A stretch of DNA of 64,000 nt from contig CANMTP010000001.1 of the NCBI GenBank assembly GCA_947500845.1, positions 124,001 through 188,000 of the forward strand, written 5' to 3'. Shown here in pieces: positions 1-9,248 of the stretch; the stretch's first letter is position 1; each line of letters begins with the position of its first letter. Position numbers and translations under genes: made by a program. Source of the DNA: an uncultured Aquimarina sp. (lineage in GTDB: Bacteria; Bacteroidota; Bacteroidia; Flavobacteriales; Flavobacteriaceae). A model generated the notes under the pieces. That model saw only the letters and a list, made by a program, of their open reading frames with translations, had not been told where the DNA came from and did no database searches.

Positions 1-1
1 C

Positions 2-1003
2 GAAGATACAGATAATAGTTTCATGAAAGTTTTAAGTAGTTTTTCTCCAGAAGATGCGAATATCTTAAGAAAAATTGAAGGAATAGGTTTTGGTAGAATA
101 CAAGATAAACTGGGCGCTGAAAGATTTAATGAGTTTATAGTCTGGGTAAGTATGCAAATTACTACTTCAGAGAGTGGTAAAGCAATTGGTCCTCTAAAAC
201 CTATTAATGGCGTAAGTCCTAAAGATGATAATTATAGATTTCAATTACTACAGTTAGAAGCTAATATATTAGAATTTCAAAATTTTAGTGGAAATCTTCA
301 AGCGAATCAAATAAGTGTTGGAGGAAAACGAATTGATTATGATCAATTCGTGATGGTACATGTTAAGGGAAGTTTCACTTTTTTAGGAGAGCGGTTAAAT
401 CGTGGAGATCTATTGGTTATTCCTATGATTCAGGCCTATGCCATGAGTGAGAATAATCAGCGCACTGTGGTATGGAATAGTGCATTTCTGGCAGCAGATA
501 TTGTTTCTGTAGCAATACCTATTTTAGGTGGAGGTTATAAAATATTTCGAATGGCCGGTCATGGGGTCGCGAAGGCAATAATGGCCAGCGATATAGTAGC
601 TTCAAGTGTAAGCGCTGTGGTTACAGCCCTTAATGAAGATGCGATTTCGGCAGACTTACGATTTAAAATACAAATGGCATCTCTAATGACCTCAATACCT
701 TCATTATTTAATCGTTTACCAAGTACTGAATTAAAGTCATTCAAAAACAGAACAGATAATGCATTAATAAATTTGAACGCGAACAGAGGTATAAATACGC
801 CAACTTTAAACCTCTTGAGAAGTCTATACAACAGCAGCGGAAATCTAACAAGAATTCCAGGCGTGCCAGATGGATTAGTAGACGCTTTTAAAGTTGATTT
901 CCCTAATATTAACAGTGTAGATGAATTGGATGATGACTTTTTTAACGCTTGGGTAACCTACAGAAGAAATACAAACAATCTTACAGGAAGATTGTGCGAA
1001 TAA
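2..1003 (+). CDS. C-terminal part of a large toxin-type protein (left-truncated)
   Basis: The reading frame is open through the left window edge, so the ATG at 23 is probably internal and this is the 3' end of a longer gene. I do not recognise a catalytic domain. A hydrophobic, Gly/Ala-rich stretch near residues 150-190 (counted from the ATG at 23) looks like the pre-toxin segment that precedes toxin tips in polymorphic toxins; the C-terminus is Asn/Asp-rich and ends in TGRLCE. The stop at 1001-1003 lies 15 bp before a WHH-nuclease gene with its own signal peptide. From context I infer the remains of, or a partner of, a polymorphic-toxin delivery protein; the sequence alone does not prove it. 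The upstream gene body would settle this. Confidence 0.6.
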   Translation, partial: EDTDNSFMKVLSSFSPEDANILRKIEGIGFGRIQDKLGAERFNEFIVWVSMQITTSESGKAIGPLKPINGVSPKDDNYRFQLLQLEANILEFQNFSGNLQANQISVGGKRIDYDQFVMVHVKGSFTFLGERLNRGDLLVIPMIQAYAMSENNQRTVVWNSAFLAADIVSVAIPILGGGYKIFRMAGHGVAKAIMASDIVASSVSAVVTALNEDAISADLRFKIQMASLMTSIPSLFNRLPSTELKSFKNRTDNALINLNANRGINTPTLNLLRSLYNSSGNLTRIPGVPDGLVDAFKVDFPNINSVDELDDDFFNAWVTYRRNTNNLTGRLCE

Positions 1004-1018
1004 AAAACAATTTGAATT

Positions 1019-1888
1019 ATGTGGAGTAAAATAAAAAAATATATCGCCCTACTGCTGTTGATGTTGACCATCAACCAGAGTTTTGCACAGGGACAAGGTG
1101 TAGGATGTTGGTTTGGTGATTTAAAGCATATCTTAAGCAATTCGCATACTAGCAATTTTGAAAAGATTGTAACCGCAAAGGGAGGTTTTGAACGATTTAG
1201 AGAATTGCGAGAAGTTGCAAAATCCAGAGGATTAAACAATGCCGAACTTCTACAATTTTCTCGTGATGTTGCAAAGGTAACTAATCCCAACGAATATATA
1301 AATGCGATAAAAAATAATCCCAATTTAATTAATAGTTGGAAGACATTATATAATGTAGGTCACGACTCAAGGTTAAACATAACTTTATTATACAAGATCT
1401 CAAAATTGAACCCTGAACTACAAAAAAGAGTTGGAAATTTATATAAATTTTTGAAAGCTCCGAAAGGGTATTCAAAAAAAATAAACTATTCAGTTAAAAA
1501 AAATATAGATGGAAAAACAATCATTGTTAGATATGATAATAATGGTTTTCCTGATTTTACCCCTTTCATTCCAGGATTAGGTTTTGTTTTTAAATCAAAT
1601 TCCTTAACAGGACTAGGGATAGATATGACAGCTGCGAATAAGTGGGTCAGAGAAAATTTTAGTTTAACAAACTATAAAATCGAAACACTGCCTGGAGGTA
1701 AGATTAGAATAAATGGAGTCGATCATACTTGGCATCATCATCAAGATGGTAAAACAATGTTTCCTATACCTTCAAGTATTCACAATACTACAGGTGGTTT
1801 TGGTGGTTATCCTCATTCAGGAGGAGCAGCTGTTATTAAACGAGAGCTTCAAGGTGAAGATTTATTTGATAGCCCAATTTTTCAATAA
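1019..1888 (+). CDS. Secreted WHH-family (HNH/EndoVII) nuclease toxin
   Basis: 289 aa. Residues 1-24 form a signal peptide (Lys-rich start, Leu-rich core, ending SFAQ). The middle (30-150) is unassigned. The C-terminal domain begins with the GFPDFTPF pretoxin motif (about 174) and contains DHTWHHHQDGKT at residues 235-246, followed by IPSSIHN, HTGG-like and HSGG motifs. This is the signature of the WHH clade of HNH/endonuclease VII toxins, which cleave nucleic acids and usually sit at the tip of giant secreted proteins. Here the nuclease is on a short Sec-type polypeptide of its own. It starts 15 bp after the upstream toxin-like gene and ends 12 bp before the likely immunity gene, so the three are probably co-transcribed. 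A split of a longer toxin gene is the main alternative. Confidence 0.8.
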   Translation: MWSKIKKYIALLLLMLTINQSFAQGQGVGCWFGDLKHILSNSHTSNFEKIVTAKGGFERFRELREVAKSRGLNNAELLQFSRDVAKVTNPNEYINAIKNNPNLINSWKTLYNVGHDSRLNITLLYKISKLNPELQKRVGNLYKFLKAPKGYSKKINYSVKKNIDGKTIIVRYDNNGFPDFTPFIPGLGFVFKSNSLTGLGIDMTAANKWVRENFSLTNYKIETLPGGKIRINGVDHTWHHHQDGKTMFPIPSSIHNTTGGFGGYPHSGGAAVIKRELQGEDLFDSPIFQ

Positions 1889-1900
1889 ATTTAAAATGGC

Positions 1901-2401
1901 ATGAAAAGAAGTCAGATAATAAAAGAGGGAAGATTTATTTATAATGAAGAGTTTCCAGAATTTTCTTCATTTGAACTAAACTTAAACATTCCCCTTTTTG
2001 ATTCTAAAGTTAAAATTTTAGCTATGAATCTAATTAGCATGGAATCGGAGCAGGAAATTAAACATATAACTATTATGATTAATTATCTTCTTTCTTTTAA
2101 TAAGGAAAACGAAGTCTGGTTAAAAGAAGTTATTTGGGATCATTATGAATCATCTATATCGAATACTAGTTATAGTATAGTAAATGAGAGGCAATTCGAT
2201 AATGAGATTGACGCAAATAAGTTTCATTTTCAAATTTTTAATAAGGAGGATGCTTATCAAAAAGTTGATTTAGAAATGATCTGGTTCGATTTGAGTTTTC
2301 TGGATTATAATTATTTTAATTTAGAGTATAATTGTCCTTGGGAAGATGAACATGGAATTAAAATAGGTGTTATGGAAGGCAAATTCGATAGCTTAGAGTA
2401 A
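1901..2401 (+). CDS. Probable immunity protein for the WHH nuclease (DUF6985-like)
   Basis: 166 aa, no signal peptide, acidic and rich in Asp, Glu, Phe, Tyr and Ile, and visibly more AT-rich than nearby housekeeping-type genes, as is common for toxin-immunity cassettes. The C-terminal segment with CPWEDEHGIKIGVMEG resembles the end of DUF6985 immunity-type proteins; that assignment is from memory and tentative. It begins 12 bp after the toxin stop, the classic toxin-immunity order. The inferred role is to bind and block the WHH nuclease in the cytoplasm of the producer and its kin. Confidence 0.65.
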   Translation: MKRSQIIKEGRFIYNEEFPEFSSFELNLNIPLFDSKVKILAMNLISMESEQEIKHITIMINYLLSFNKENEVWLKEVIWDHYESSISNTSYSIVNERQFDNEIDANKFHFQIFNKEDAYQKVDLEMIWFDLSFLDYNYFNLEYNCPWEDEHGIKIGVMEGKFDSLE

Positions 2402-2498
2402 AGGTTGAGACCTTGAAAATGATGAAACTAGTAAATTAAATATTCCAAAGATAGATTCTACCTCTTAAAGAATAAAAAAAATCCAAACCCATAACCCT

Positions 2499-4874
2499 TT
2501 GCAAAAGCTAGTATACATACTCATGCTTATCTCTAGTATTGCCCAAGCGCAATCGCTGGATTATGATGCGATTACCAAAAGTAAGCCACTAAAAATAAGC
2601 GGGCAGCTTTCGGCAAGTGGGGTGTACTATGATTCGAACATCAATAATAGTAGAGAACCCTATACCTATTTCTTACAGGGTGTTCTTAACGTAAGTGTAT
2701 ATGGTTTTGCAGTGCCCATTTCATATAGCTTTTCGAATCAGGGCGAGAATCTGGGATATCAGTTACCGTTCAATTTTAATCGATTAAGCTTGCATCCCAA
2801 ATACAAGTGGATCACGGGGCATATTGGGAATGTGAACATGACCTTTTCACCCTATACACTTAGCGGGCATCAGTTTACGGGAGCAGGAGTAGATCTAGCC
2901 CCTTCGGGGCCCTTAAAAATAAGTGCTATGTCTGGTCGATTATTAAAAGCTACAGAAGATAATGAAGATGCGAGAACCGTACCAGCGTTTAATCGCATGG
3001 GATATGGAATCAAAACCAGTTATCAAAAAGATAAATACAAGGTAGGGTTTATAGGCTTTTATGCCAAGGATGATATCAATTCTCTAGATTCTATCCCAGA
3101 GACAAAAGGTGTATTACCCCAAGAGAATTTGGTAATAAGTCTTGAAGGAGAAGCTAAGTTAGGTCCGTACTTTAATGTACAGGCAGAATATGCTACTACA
3201 GCGATTACCAAAGATATCAGGGCAGAGAAGATTGAAAACTCTGAGATATCACCAATTGCTCTCATTTTTAATACTCGGACATCCACAGAATATTATACTG
3301 CTATTCGCACGCGTTTGGGCTATACTGTGGGGAGAGTTAATCTGGGGGTTGGATATGAACGTATAGATCCCGGTTATGAAACGTTGGGAGCTTATTTTTT
3401 CAACAATGATTTTGAAAATATTACCCTGGATGCGTCTAACACTTTTTTTAACGATAAACTATCATTAGCCGTTAATATAGGATATCAAAGAGACGATTTG
3501 GATAATCTTAAGGCCAATAACACCAATCGTACCGTGGGTTCGTTAAATGCAACATTAACCGTGTCAAAAAGACTAAATATAGCTGGATCGTACTCAAATT
3601 TTAGCACATTCACCAATATCAAGCCCAATCAATTTGATGATATTAATGATGGTGATCTGTTAGATGAGCAAATAGAAAATTTGGATTATAGACAATTATC
3701 GCAAACTGCTACAGTAACAGTTAGTTATGTGCTTTCAAATAAAAAGAACTCACGCCAAAATCTTACTACCAATTATTCTTTGAACGATGTGGCTAACGAA
3801 CAGGGTGGTGTAGTACGGCTTGGAGATGCTTCTACGTTTCATAATATGAATATAGGACATACCATCGATTTTTCTGAGAGGAATCTGAATATCAGTACTT
3901 CTGTTAATGGAACATATAATACTATAGGAAGAGAAGAATCTACTACCTGGGGCCCTACAGTAAGTGTAGGTAAGCGATATTTTGAAAAAACTCTGAATAC
4001 AAGACTTTCTGTAGGATATAATAGCTCAAATAGTAAAACGTCACAAACAAATGTTACCAACCTTCGAGGGGCAATAACCTATACTTTAAAAGAGCAACAT
4101 AACTTTAGCCTCAATGCAATACAATTATTTAGAAATGGAGGGAATAATGGCAATTTGAGTGAATTTACAGCCACTTTTGGCTATAACTATGCTTTCGGAT
4201 TGAAGAAACCTAAGCTTAATTTTAAAAAGAAACCCAAAAAACCAAAAGAAGAGAACGATTCGATAAAGATTCAATACAGAAAGTATCGCTACGAGGGTTT
4301 ACCAAAAGAGATTACACCTAAGTTGTTGATATTGCCCGAAAAAGAAGGTTTTGCCCATATTATCAAAGATCAAAAAGGAAAACTAAGTGAACTGGGAGAA
4401 CAACTAAAAGAAACCGAAGAGAAAGATAAAAGAATATATAAAGAGATAGCCATAAATTATCTTAAAGCGATGGATCAATATTTTGATTTTGCAGAGTTTT
4501 ATAATAAAAAGATGCACGAAGCCTATCTCAGGTTGGTTAGTGAAGCCAAAGAGATTGATCGCCAAATACGAGATGAGTATACTGTCTTAAGCGGTAAAAT
4601 TAATAGTGCAGACGAGAAAGACCCAGAAGATCTTAAACGACAAAAAGTACTTGAAAAAAGATATGAATCTCATAAAGAGCTTTTACAATCACTCATAAAG
4701 TGGAACCTCAAACCTGAAGATATTGAAAATCCTAAAGAGAATATAGGTATGCTTAAAAGGCGTAATGCTTCTAAAGTTTTCTCGATGTATCAAAATGAAA
4801 AATCAGAAGAACATGTGGTTAAGTATATAGAGATAAGATTGGCTGATTTATTTCATAAAGTACTTAAAGAATAA
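2499..4874 (+). CDS. Outer-membrane beta-barrel protein with charged C-terminal coiled coil
   Basis: 791 aa read from a TTG at 2499. The next in-frame ATG (2523) would leave only a short signal core, so the TTG start (MQKLVYILMLISSIAQAQ) is preferred, with cleavage after AQAQ. Residues 20-570 alternate polar and hydrophobic positions with many aromatic, Gly and Asn residues, typical of a transmembrane barrel or surface beta protein. After a KKPKKPKEE hinge, residues 590-791 are Lys/Glu-rich helix and coiled coil, which may reach into the periplasm. Similar proteins accompany very large toxin or secreted proteins in Bacteroidota, which fits the upstream neighbours. It may help export or anchor them, but this is inference. 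It lies 97 bp after the immunity gene. Confidence 0.6.
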   Translation: MQKLVYILMLISSIAQAQSLDYDAITKSKPLKISGQLSASGVYYDSNINNSREPYTYFLQGVLNVSVYGFAVPISYSFSNQGENLGYQLPFNFNRLSLHPKYKWITGHIGNVNMTFSPYTLSGHQFTGAGVDLAPSGPLKISAMSGRLLKATEDNEDARTVPAFNRMGYGIKTSYQKDKYKVGFIGFYAKDDINSLDSIPETKGVLPQENLVISLEGEAKLGPYFNVQAEYATTAITKDIRAEKIENSEISPIALIFNTRTSTEYYTAIRTRLGYTVGRVNLGVGYERIDPGYETLGAYFFNNDFENITLDASNTFFNDKLSLAVNIGYQRDDLDNLKANNTNRTVGSLNATLTVSKRLNIAGSYSNFSTFTNIKPNQFDDINDGDLLDEQIENLDYRQLSQTATVTVSYVLSNKKNSRQNLTTNYSLNDVANEQGGVVRLGDASTFHNMNIGHTIDFSERNLNISTSVNGTYNTIGREESTTWGPTVSVGKRYFEKTLNTRLSVGYNSSNSKTSQTNVTNLRGAITYTLKEQHNFSLNAIQLFRNGGNNGNLSEFTATFGYNYAFGLKKPKLNFKKKPKKPKEENDSIKIQYRKYRYEGLPKEITPKLLILPEKEGFAHIIKDQKGKLSELGEQLKETEEKDKRIYKEIAINYLKAMDQYFDFAEFYNKKMHEAYLRLVSEAKEIDRQIRDEYTVLSGKINSADEKDPEDLKRQKVLEKRYESHKELLQSLIKWNLKPEDIENPKENIGMLKRRNASKVFSMYQNEKSEEHVVKYIEIRLADLFHKVLKE

Positions 4875-4949
4875 CATGCCAAAATAATTCGACCAAACCA
4901 TTTCGTTCTAAACTTCTGTTAAACGAAAACAGCATTTGTTAAATTTTCG

Positions 4950-4957
4950 TAAATTTG
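4950..4957 (+). promoter_or_regulatory. Candidate Bacteroidota -7 box (TAAATTTG)
   Basis: TAAATTTG matches the TAnnTTTG -7 consensus of Bacteroidota sigma factors and lies just 7 bp before the ATG of the HYC_CC_PP gene at 4965. If used, the mRNA would be nearly leaderless. No convincing -33 TTG is seen at the usual spacing, so support is weak. Confidence 0.3.
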
Positions 4958-4964
4958 CCTTGAT

Positions 4965-5381
4965 ATGAAAAAAGTAGTTCACAAATTAATATCTATGGTA
5001 ATGGCTGTTGTAGTTTTATTGTCTACAATGTCATTTACTTTGGGTATGCATTATTGTGGGGATACTTTGGTTGATACTGCTATTTTCCATAAAGCGAAGG
5101 GGTGTGGTATGGAAATGCAAAAAAAACAAACCCTTTCAGATTGCGCTATCATAAAAAAGAATTGCTGTAGTGATGAGCAATTGGTTATTGAAGGTCAGGA
5201 TGAATTAAAAATTTCATACGATGACGTATCGATAGACCGACAGCTATTAGCGACTATATTTATATATACTTATCTACACCTTTTTGAGGTATCAATACAA
5301 AAAGAAGCCGGATTCTTAGAGTATCCACCACCACTTATCGTCAGGCAGATATACAAGCTTGATGAATCCTATTTAATCTGA
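4965..5381 (+). CDS. HYC_CC_PP family small secreted protein
   Basis: 138 aa with an N-terminal signal or anchor segment (residues 8-27), then the three marks of the family: HYC (GMHYCGD, about 29-31), a CC pair (KKNCCSDEQ, about 65-66) and a PPP stretch near the C-terminus (EYPPPLIV). Further Cys residues (GCGM, DCA) suggest periplasmic binding of a thiophilic metal. The family is found in Bacteroidota beside heavy-metal efflux genes, as here: the CusA/CzcA pump starts 126 bp downstream. Its biochemical role is not established; metal sensing, buffering or delivery to the pump is inferred. Confidence 0.85.
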   Translation: MKKVVHKLISMVMAVVVLLSTMSFTLGMHYCGDTLVDTAIFHKAKGCGMEMQKKQTLSDCAIIKKNCCSDEQLVIEGQDELKISYDDVSIDRQLLATIFIYTYLHLFEVSIQKEAGFLEYPPPLIVRQIYKLDESYLI

Positions 5382-5401
5382 TTTGTAAACAGTTGATCAT
5401 C

Positions 5402-5427
5402 TATCCTATGAAGATTTCATAAGGATA
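5402..5427 (+). repeat. Short hairpin in the leader of the efflux operon
   Basis: TATCCTATGAA at 5402-5412 pairs with TTCATAAGGATA at 5416-5427 with one bulged base and a 3-nt loop. It has no T-run, so it looks like an mRNA leader structure or operator between the HYC_CC_PP gene and cusA rather than a terminator. Function unknown. Confidence 0.35.
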
Positions 5428-5507
5428 CTATAATGCCCGTCTCTAATAAGAGCAGGATATAAGCATTTTTAAAATGCCATAGTCGAACTGTTTAATAATC
5501 AGAAGCC

Positions 5508-8500
5508 ATGCTAAATAAGAGCATAAAATTTCTCATAGAAAACAAACTTGTAGCAGTATTATTTCTCCTCTTAGTTATAGGGTGGGGAATTAGTAATGCA
5601 CCCTTTAACTGGAATCTGGGTTTCTTGCCTAATGATCCGGTTCCGGTTGATGCCATACCAGACATTGGCGAAAATCAACAGATTGTTTTCACCAAATGGG
5701 ACGGTCGTTCTCCACAAGATGTCGAAGATCAGATTACATATCCTTTAACGACTTCGTTATTAGGTATTCCTGGTGTAAAAACTATACGAAGTTCTTCCAT
5801 GTTTGGTTTTTCTAGTATCTATATAATTTTTGAAGAAGACATAGAATTTTACTGGAGTAGAAGTCGTATTCTCGAAAAACTGAACTCCTTACCAAGTGGT
5901 TTATTACCTGAAGGTGTGAACCCTGCTCTGGGACCAGACGCAACCGGATTAGGTCAAATATTTTGGTATACTTTAGAAGGCCGTGATGAAAATGGAAATA
6001 TTACAGGAGGATGGGATTTACAAGAATTAAGAAGTATCCAGGATTACTATGTCAAATACGCCTTATCTTCTGCAGGAGGTGTTTCTGAAGTGGCGTCTGT
6101 TGGGGGTTATGTGCAAGAATATCAAGTAGATGTGAATCCCGAATTGATGAGACAATATAATGTTGAATTGCAAGATATTGTAAAATCAGTAAAAGAAAGC
6201 AATAAAGATATTGGTGCTCAGACTATAGAAATTAATCGAGCAGAGTATTTTGTACGTGGCTTAGGATACATTAAAACCATTGAAGATATCGAGAACGCTG
6301 TAGTCGCTTTTGAAGATTATACCACAATAACCATCAAAGATATTGCTAAGGTTTCATTAGGACCTGCTACACGTCGTGGTATTTTGGATAAAGAAGGCGC
6401 CGAAGTGGTGGGAGGTGTAGTGGTAGCTCGATATGGTGCAAATCCATTAGAAGTTATTAATAATGTTATGGATAAAATCAATGAATTAAGCGCTGGTCTA
6501 CCTACAAAGCAGTTAGTCGATGGTAGGATTTCTAAACTTACCATAGTTCCTTTTTATGACAGGACAGAATTGATTAAAGAAACTCTGGGAACACTTAATG
6601 AAGCTTTAACATTAGAAATATTGATCACTATATTAGTGATCATCATTATGGTTTTTAATTTGCGAGCTTCGTTACTTATCTCTGGTTTATTGCCCATAGC
6701 AGTTTTGATGGTTTTTATAGCGATGAAACTATTTGGTGTAGATGCTAACATCGTAGCTTTGTCAGGTATTGCTATTGCAATAGGTACCATGGTTGATGTT
6801 GGTGTTATTCTTTCTGAAAATATCATAAGACATTTGGATGAAAGTGATGGCAAATTATCTACTAATACAATTGTTTATAATGCAACCATAGAGGTTTCCG
6901 GAGCTATAGTAACGGCGGTTATGACAACAATTATTAGTTTCATCCCGGTATTTACAATGATAGGTGCCGAGGGAAAATTATTTAGACCATTAGCATTTAC
7001 CAAAACTTTTGCCCTAACTGCTTCTATTATTGTAGCTTTATTTTTAATTCCACCTTTTGCTGCGTTTTTATTTAGAAACAAGAATGTTAAAGGAACATTA
7101 GGTTATCTAACTAGTGTTGTGTTAATCGTATTTGGGATTGTCGCTATGGTATTTGGATATGACTTAGGCATTATTTTGGTCGCATTTGGAGTTTCATCTA
7201 TATTAAGACTGCAGAAGAAAATCTCTATAAAACAAGCCGAATATCTCAATATTGGTATTTCAGTTTGTACTATTATCTTTTTGCTGGCAACATATTGGAG
7301 ACCTTTAGGTCTTGATAAGAATATCTTTTTGAACCTAATTTTTGTGAGCATTATTTGTTTTGGGGTATTGGGAATATTTACACTTTTCAGGAGGTATTAT
7401 ACACGAATATTAGAGTGGGCTTTAGTGAATAAATTATTGTTTCTATCAGTCCCCGCGGCACTGGTTATTGCTGGATTGTTCATTATGAAAAATACGGTTA
7501 AAGAATTTATGCCATCGTTAAATGAAGGTTCTTTTCTGCTGATGCCTACATCAATGCCTCATGCGGGTGTAGAAGAAAATAAAAGAATTTTACAGCAATT
7601 GGATATGGCGGTAGCCAGTATTCCGGAAATTGAAACAGTTGTTGGCAAGGCCGGGAGGACAGAATCAGCCCTAGATCCGGCACCTCTTTCCATGTATGAA
7701 AATATTATTCAGTACAAGCCAGAATATATGTTGAATGAAGAGGGAGTACGCCAACGCTATAAAGTCAATGAGGATGGTTTATTCGAATTGAAAGATGGTC
7801 GATTGATTTATAACAAAAATAGCAGAGTCAGTTCGAGCGCAGCCGAGAACAAAGCAAGTGTTCGTTCAACTTTATTAAATGTCGAAAGATCTCAGTTAAT
7901 CGAAGACGAAGATGGTGAATATTATCGCAACTGGAGACCTGAAGTTGAATCACCAGACGACATTTGGAATGAAATCATAAAAGTAAGCAAACTACCAGGG
8001 ATCACTTCTGCACCAAAGCTACAACCTATTGAAACACGTTTAGTGATGTTGCAAACAGGAATGCGAGCTCCGATGGGAATAAAAGTAAAGGGACCGGACC
8101 TAAATACAATTGAAGCCTTTGGGGTTCAGTTAGAAGGGATTGTAAAACAAGCCGAGGGTGTTAGGGTTGAAGCCGTCTTTGCTGATAGAATTATAGGTAA
8201 GCCGTATATGCTCATCGATATCAATAGAGATAAAATTGCTCGTTACGGAATCTCCATAGATGATGTTCAAAATGTCTTAAAAGTCGCCGTCGGTGGTATG
8301 GTACTTACTCAAACCGTAGAAGGAAGAGAGCGGTATGGTATAAGAGTAAGATACCCAAGAGAATTGCGTGCAAATCCAACAGATCTTAAACAGATTTATG
8401 TGCCAACAGCAACAGGAAATCCGGTTCCCTTAAGTGAATTGGCAATCATTAGATATGAACAAGGTCCGCAAACCATTAAAAGTGAAGACACCTTTTTGGT

Positions 8501-9248
8501 GGGTTATGTATTATTTGATAAACAAGACAGCTATGCAGAAGTAGATGTAGTAGAAAATGCTCAGAACCTGATTCAACAAAAGATCGATTTAGGGGAGTTG
8601 GTTGTACCCAATGGCATAAGTTATCAGTTTACGGGGACCTATGAAAACCAGGTGAGAGCAGAAAAAACATTATCTGTTGTAGTACCTTTGGCATTACTGA
8701 TTATTTTCGTGATTCTATATTTTCAATTCCGTTCTGTAGCAACTTCGTTAATGGTATTTACAGGAATAGCGGTAGCCTTTGCTGGAGGCTTTATCATGAT
8801 ATGGTTATATGGTCAGGATTGGTTTTTAAACTTTAACTTCTTTGGAGAAAATATAAGAGAGGTATTCCAAATACAAACCATCAATTTAAGTGTTGCTGTT
8901 TGGGTTGGTTTTATTGCATTGTTTGGTATTGCAACCGATGATGGTGTAGTAATGGCAACGTATTTAACTCAAACTTTCAATAGAAATAAACCTTCAAATA
9001 ATCAGGAGATAAGAGCATCTGTAGTAGAAGCCGGAGTAAAACGTATTAGACCATGCTTAATGACAACGGCAACAACCATTTTAGCATTGTTACCTGTATT
9101 AACATCTACAGGAAGAGGAAGTGATATTATGATTCCTATGGCAATTCCAAGTTTTGGCGGAATGCTTATTGCCCTGATTACATTACTTGTGGTTCCCGTA
9201 TTATACAGCTGGAAAGCAGAAGCTCAACTAAAAAGAATGGTACAATGA
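5508..9248 (+). CDS. cusA: CusA/CzcA-family heavy-metal efflux RND transporter
   Basis: 1246 aa inner-membrane RND pump that exports monovalent (Cu/Ag) or divalent metal ions with a periplasmic adaptor and outer-membrane channel, driven by protons. Visible features: TM1 at about 13-30, the periplasmic opening segment with PVDAIPDIGENQ, TM blocks around 355-460 and 470-520, a second half beginning near LLFLSVPAALV (about 645), and TM blocks at 1050-1240. GIATDDGVVMATYL near residue 1143 matches the charged proton-relay helix of the HME-RND group. It is about 200 aa longer than E. coli CusA because of extra hydrophobic segments around 525-620, usual for Bacteroidota homologues. Its stop overlaps the next start by 4 bp (ATGA). 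Metal choice (Cu versus Zn/Co/Cd) is uncertain; the neighbouring HMA domains favour copper. Confidence 0.9.
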   Translation: MLNKSIKFLIENKLVAVLFLLLVIGWGISNAPFNWNLGFLPNDPVPVDAIPDIGENQQIVFTKWDGRSPQDVEDQITYPLTTSLLGIPGVKTIRSSSMFGFSSIYIIFEEDIEFYWSRSRILEKLNSLPSGLLPEGVNPALGPDATGLGQIFWYTLEGRDENGNITGGWDLQELRSIQDYYVKYALSSAGGVSEVASVGGYVQEYQVDVNPELMRQYNVELQDIVKSVKESNKDIGAQTIEINRAEYFVRGLGYIKTIEDIENAVVAFEDYTTITIKDIAKVSLGPATRRGILDKEGAEVVGGVVVARYGANPLEVINNVMDKINELSAGLPTKQLVDGRISKLTIVPFYDRTELIKETLGTLNEALTLEILITILVIIIMVFNLRASLLISGLLPIAVLMVFIAMKLFGVDANIVALSGIAIAIGTMVDVGVILSENIIRHLDESDGKLSTNTIVYNATIEVSGAIVTAVMTTIISFIPVFTMIGAEGKLFRPLAFTKTFALTASIIVALFLIPPFAAFLFRNKNVKGTLGYLTSVVLIVFGIVAMVFGYDLGIILVAFGVSSILRLQKKISIKQAEYLNIGISVCTIIFLLATYWRPLGLDKNIFLNLIFVSIICFGVLGIFTLFRRYYTRILEWALVNKLLFLSVPAALVIAGLFIMKNTVKEFMPSLNEGSFLLMPTSMPHAGVEENKRILQQLDMAVASIPEIETVVGKAGRTESALDPAPLSMYENIIQYKPEYMLNEEGVRQRYKVNEDGLFELKDGRLIYNKNSRVSSSAAENKASVRSTLLNVERSQLIEDEDGEYYRNWRPEVESPDDIWNEIIKVSKLPGITSAPKLQPIETRLVMLQTGMRAPMGIKVKGPDLNTIEAFGVQLEGIVKQAEGVRVEAVFADRIIGKPYMLIDINRDKIARYGISIDDVQNVLKVAVGGMVLTQTVEGRERYGIRVRYPRELRANPTDLKQIYVPTATGNPVPLSELAIIRYEQGPQTIKSEDTFLVGYVLFDKQDSYAEVDVVENAQNLIQQKIDLGELVVPNGISYQFTGTYENQVRAEKTLSVVVPLALLIIFVILYFQFRSVATSLMVFTGIAVAFAGGFIMIWLYGQDWFLNFNFFGENIREVFQIQTINLSVAVWVGFIALFGIATDDGVVMATYLTQTFNRNKPSNNQEIRASVVEAGVKRIRPCLMTTATTILALLPVLTSTGRGSDIMIPMAIPSFGGMLIALITLLVVPVLYSWKAEAQLKRMVQ

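Noticed and set aside
958-1323. 121-aa minus-strand ORF and other ORFs opposite real genes
   Set aside because: They lie opposite well-supported genes (here the WHH toxin) and show no family motifs.
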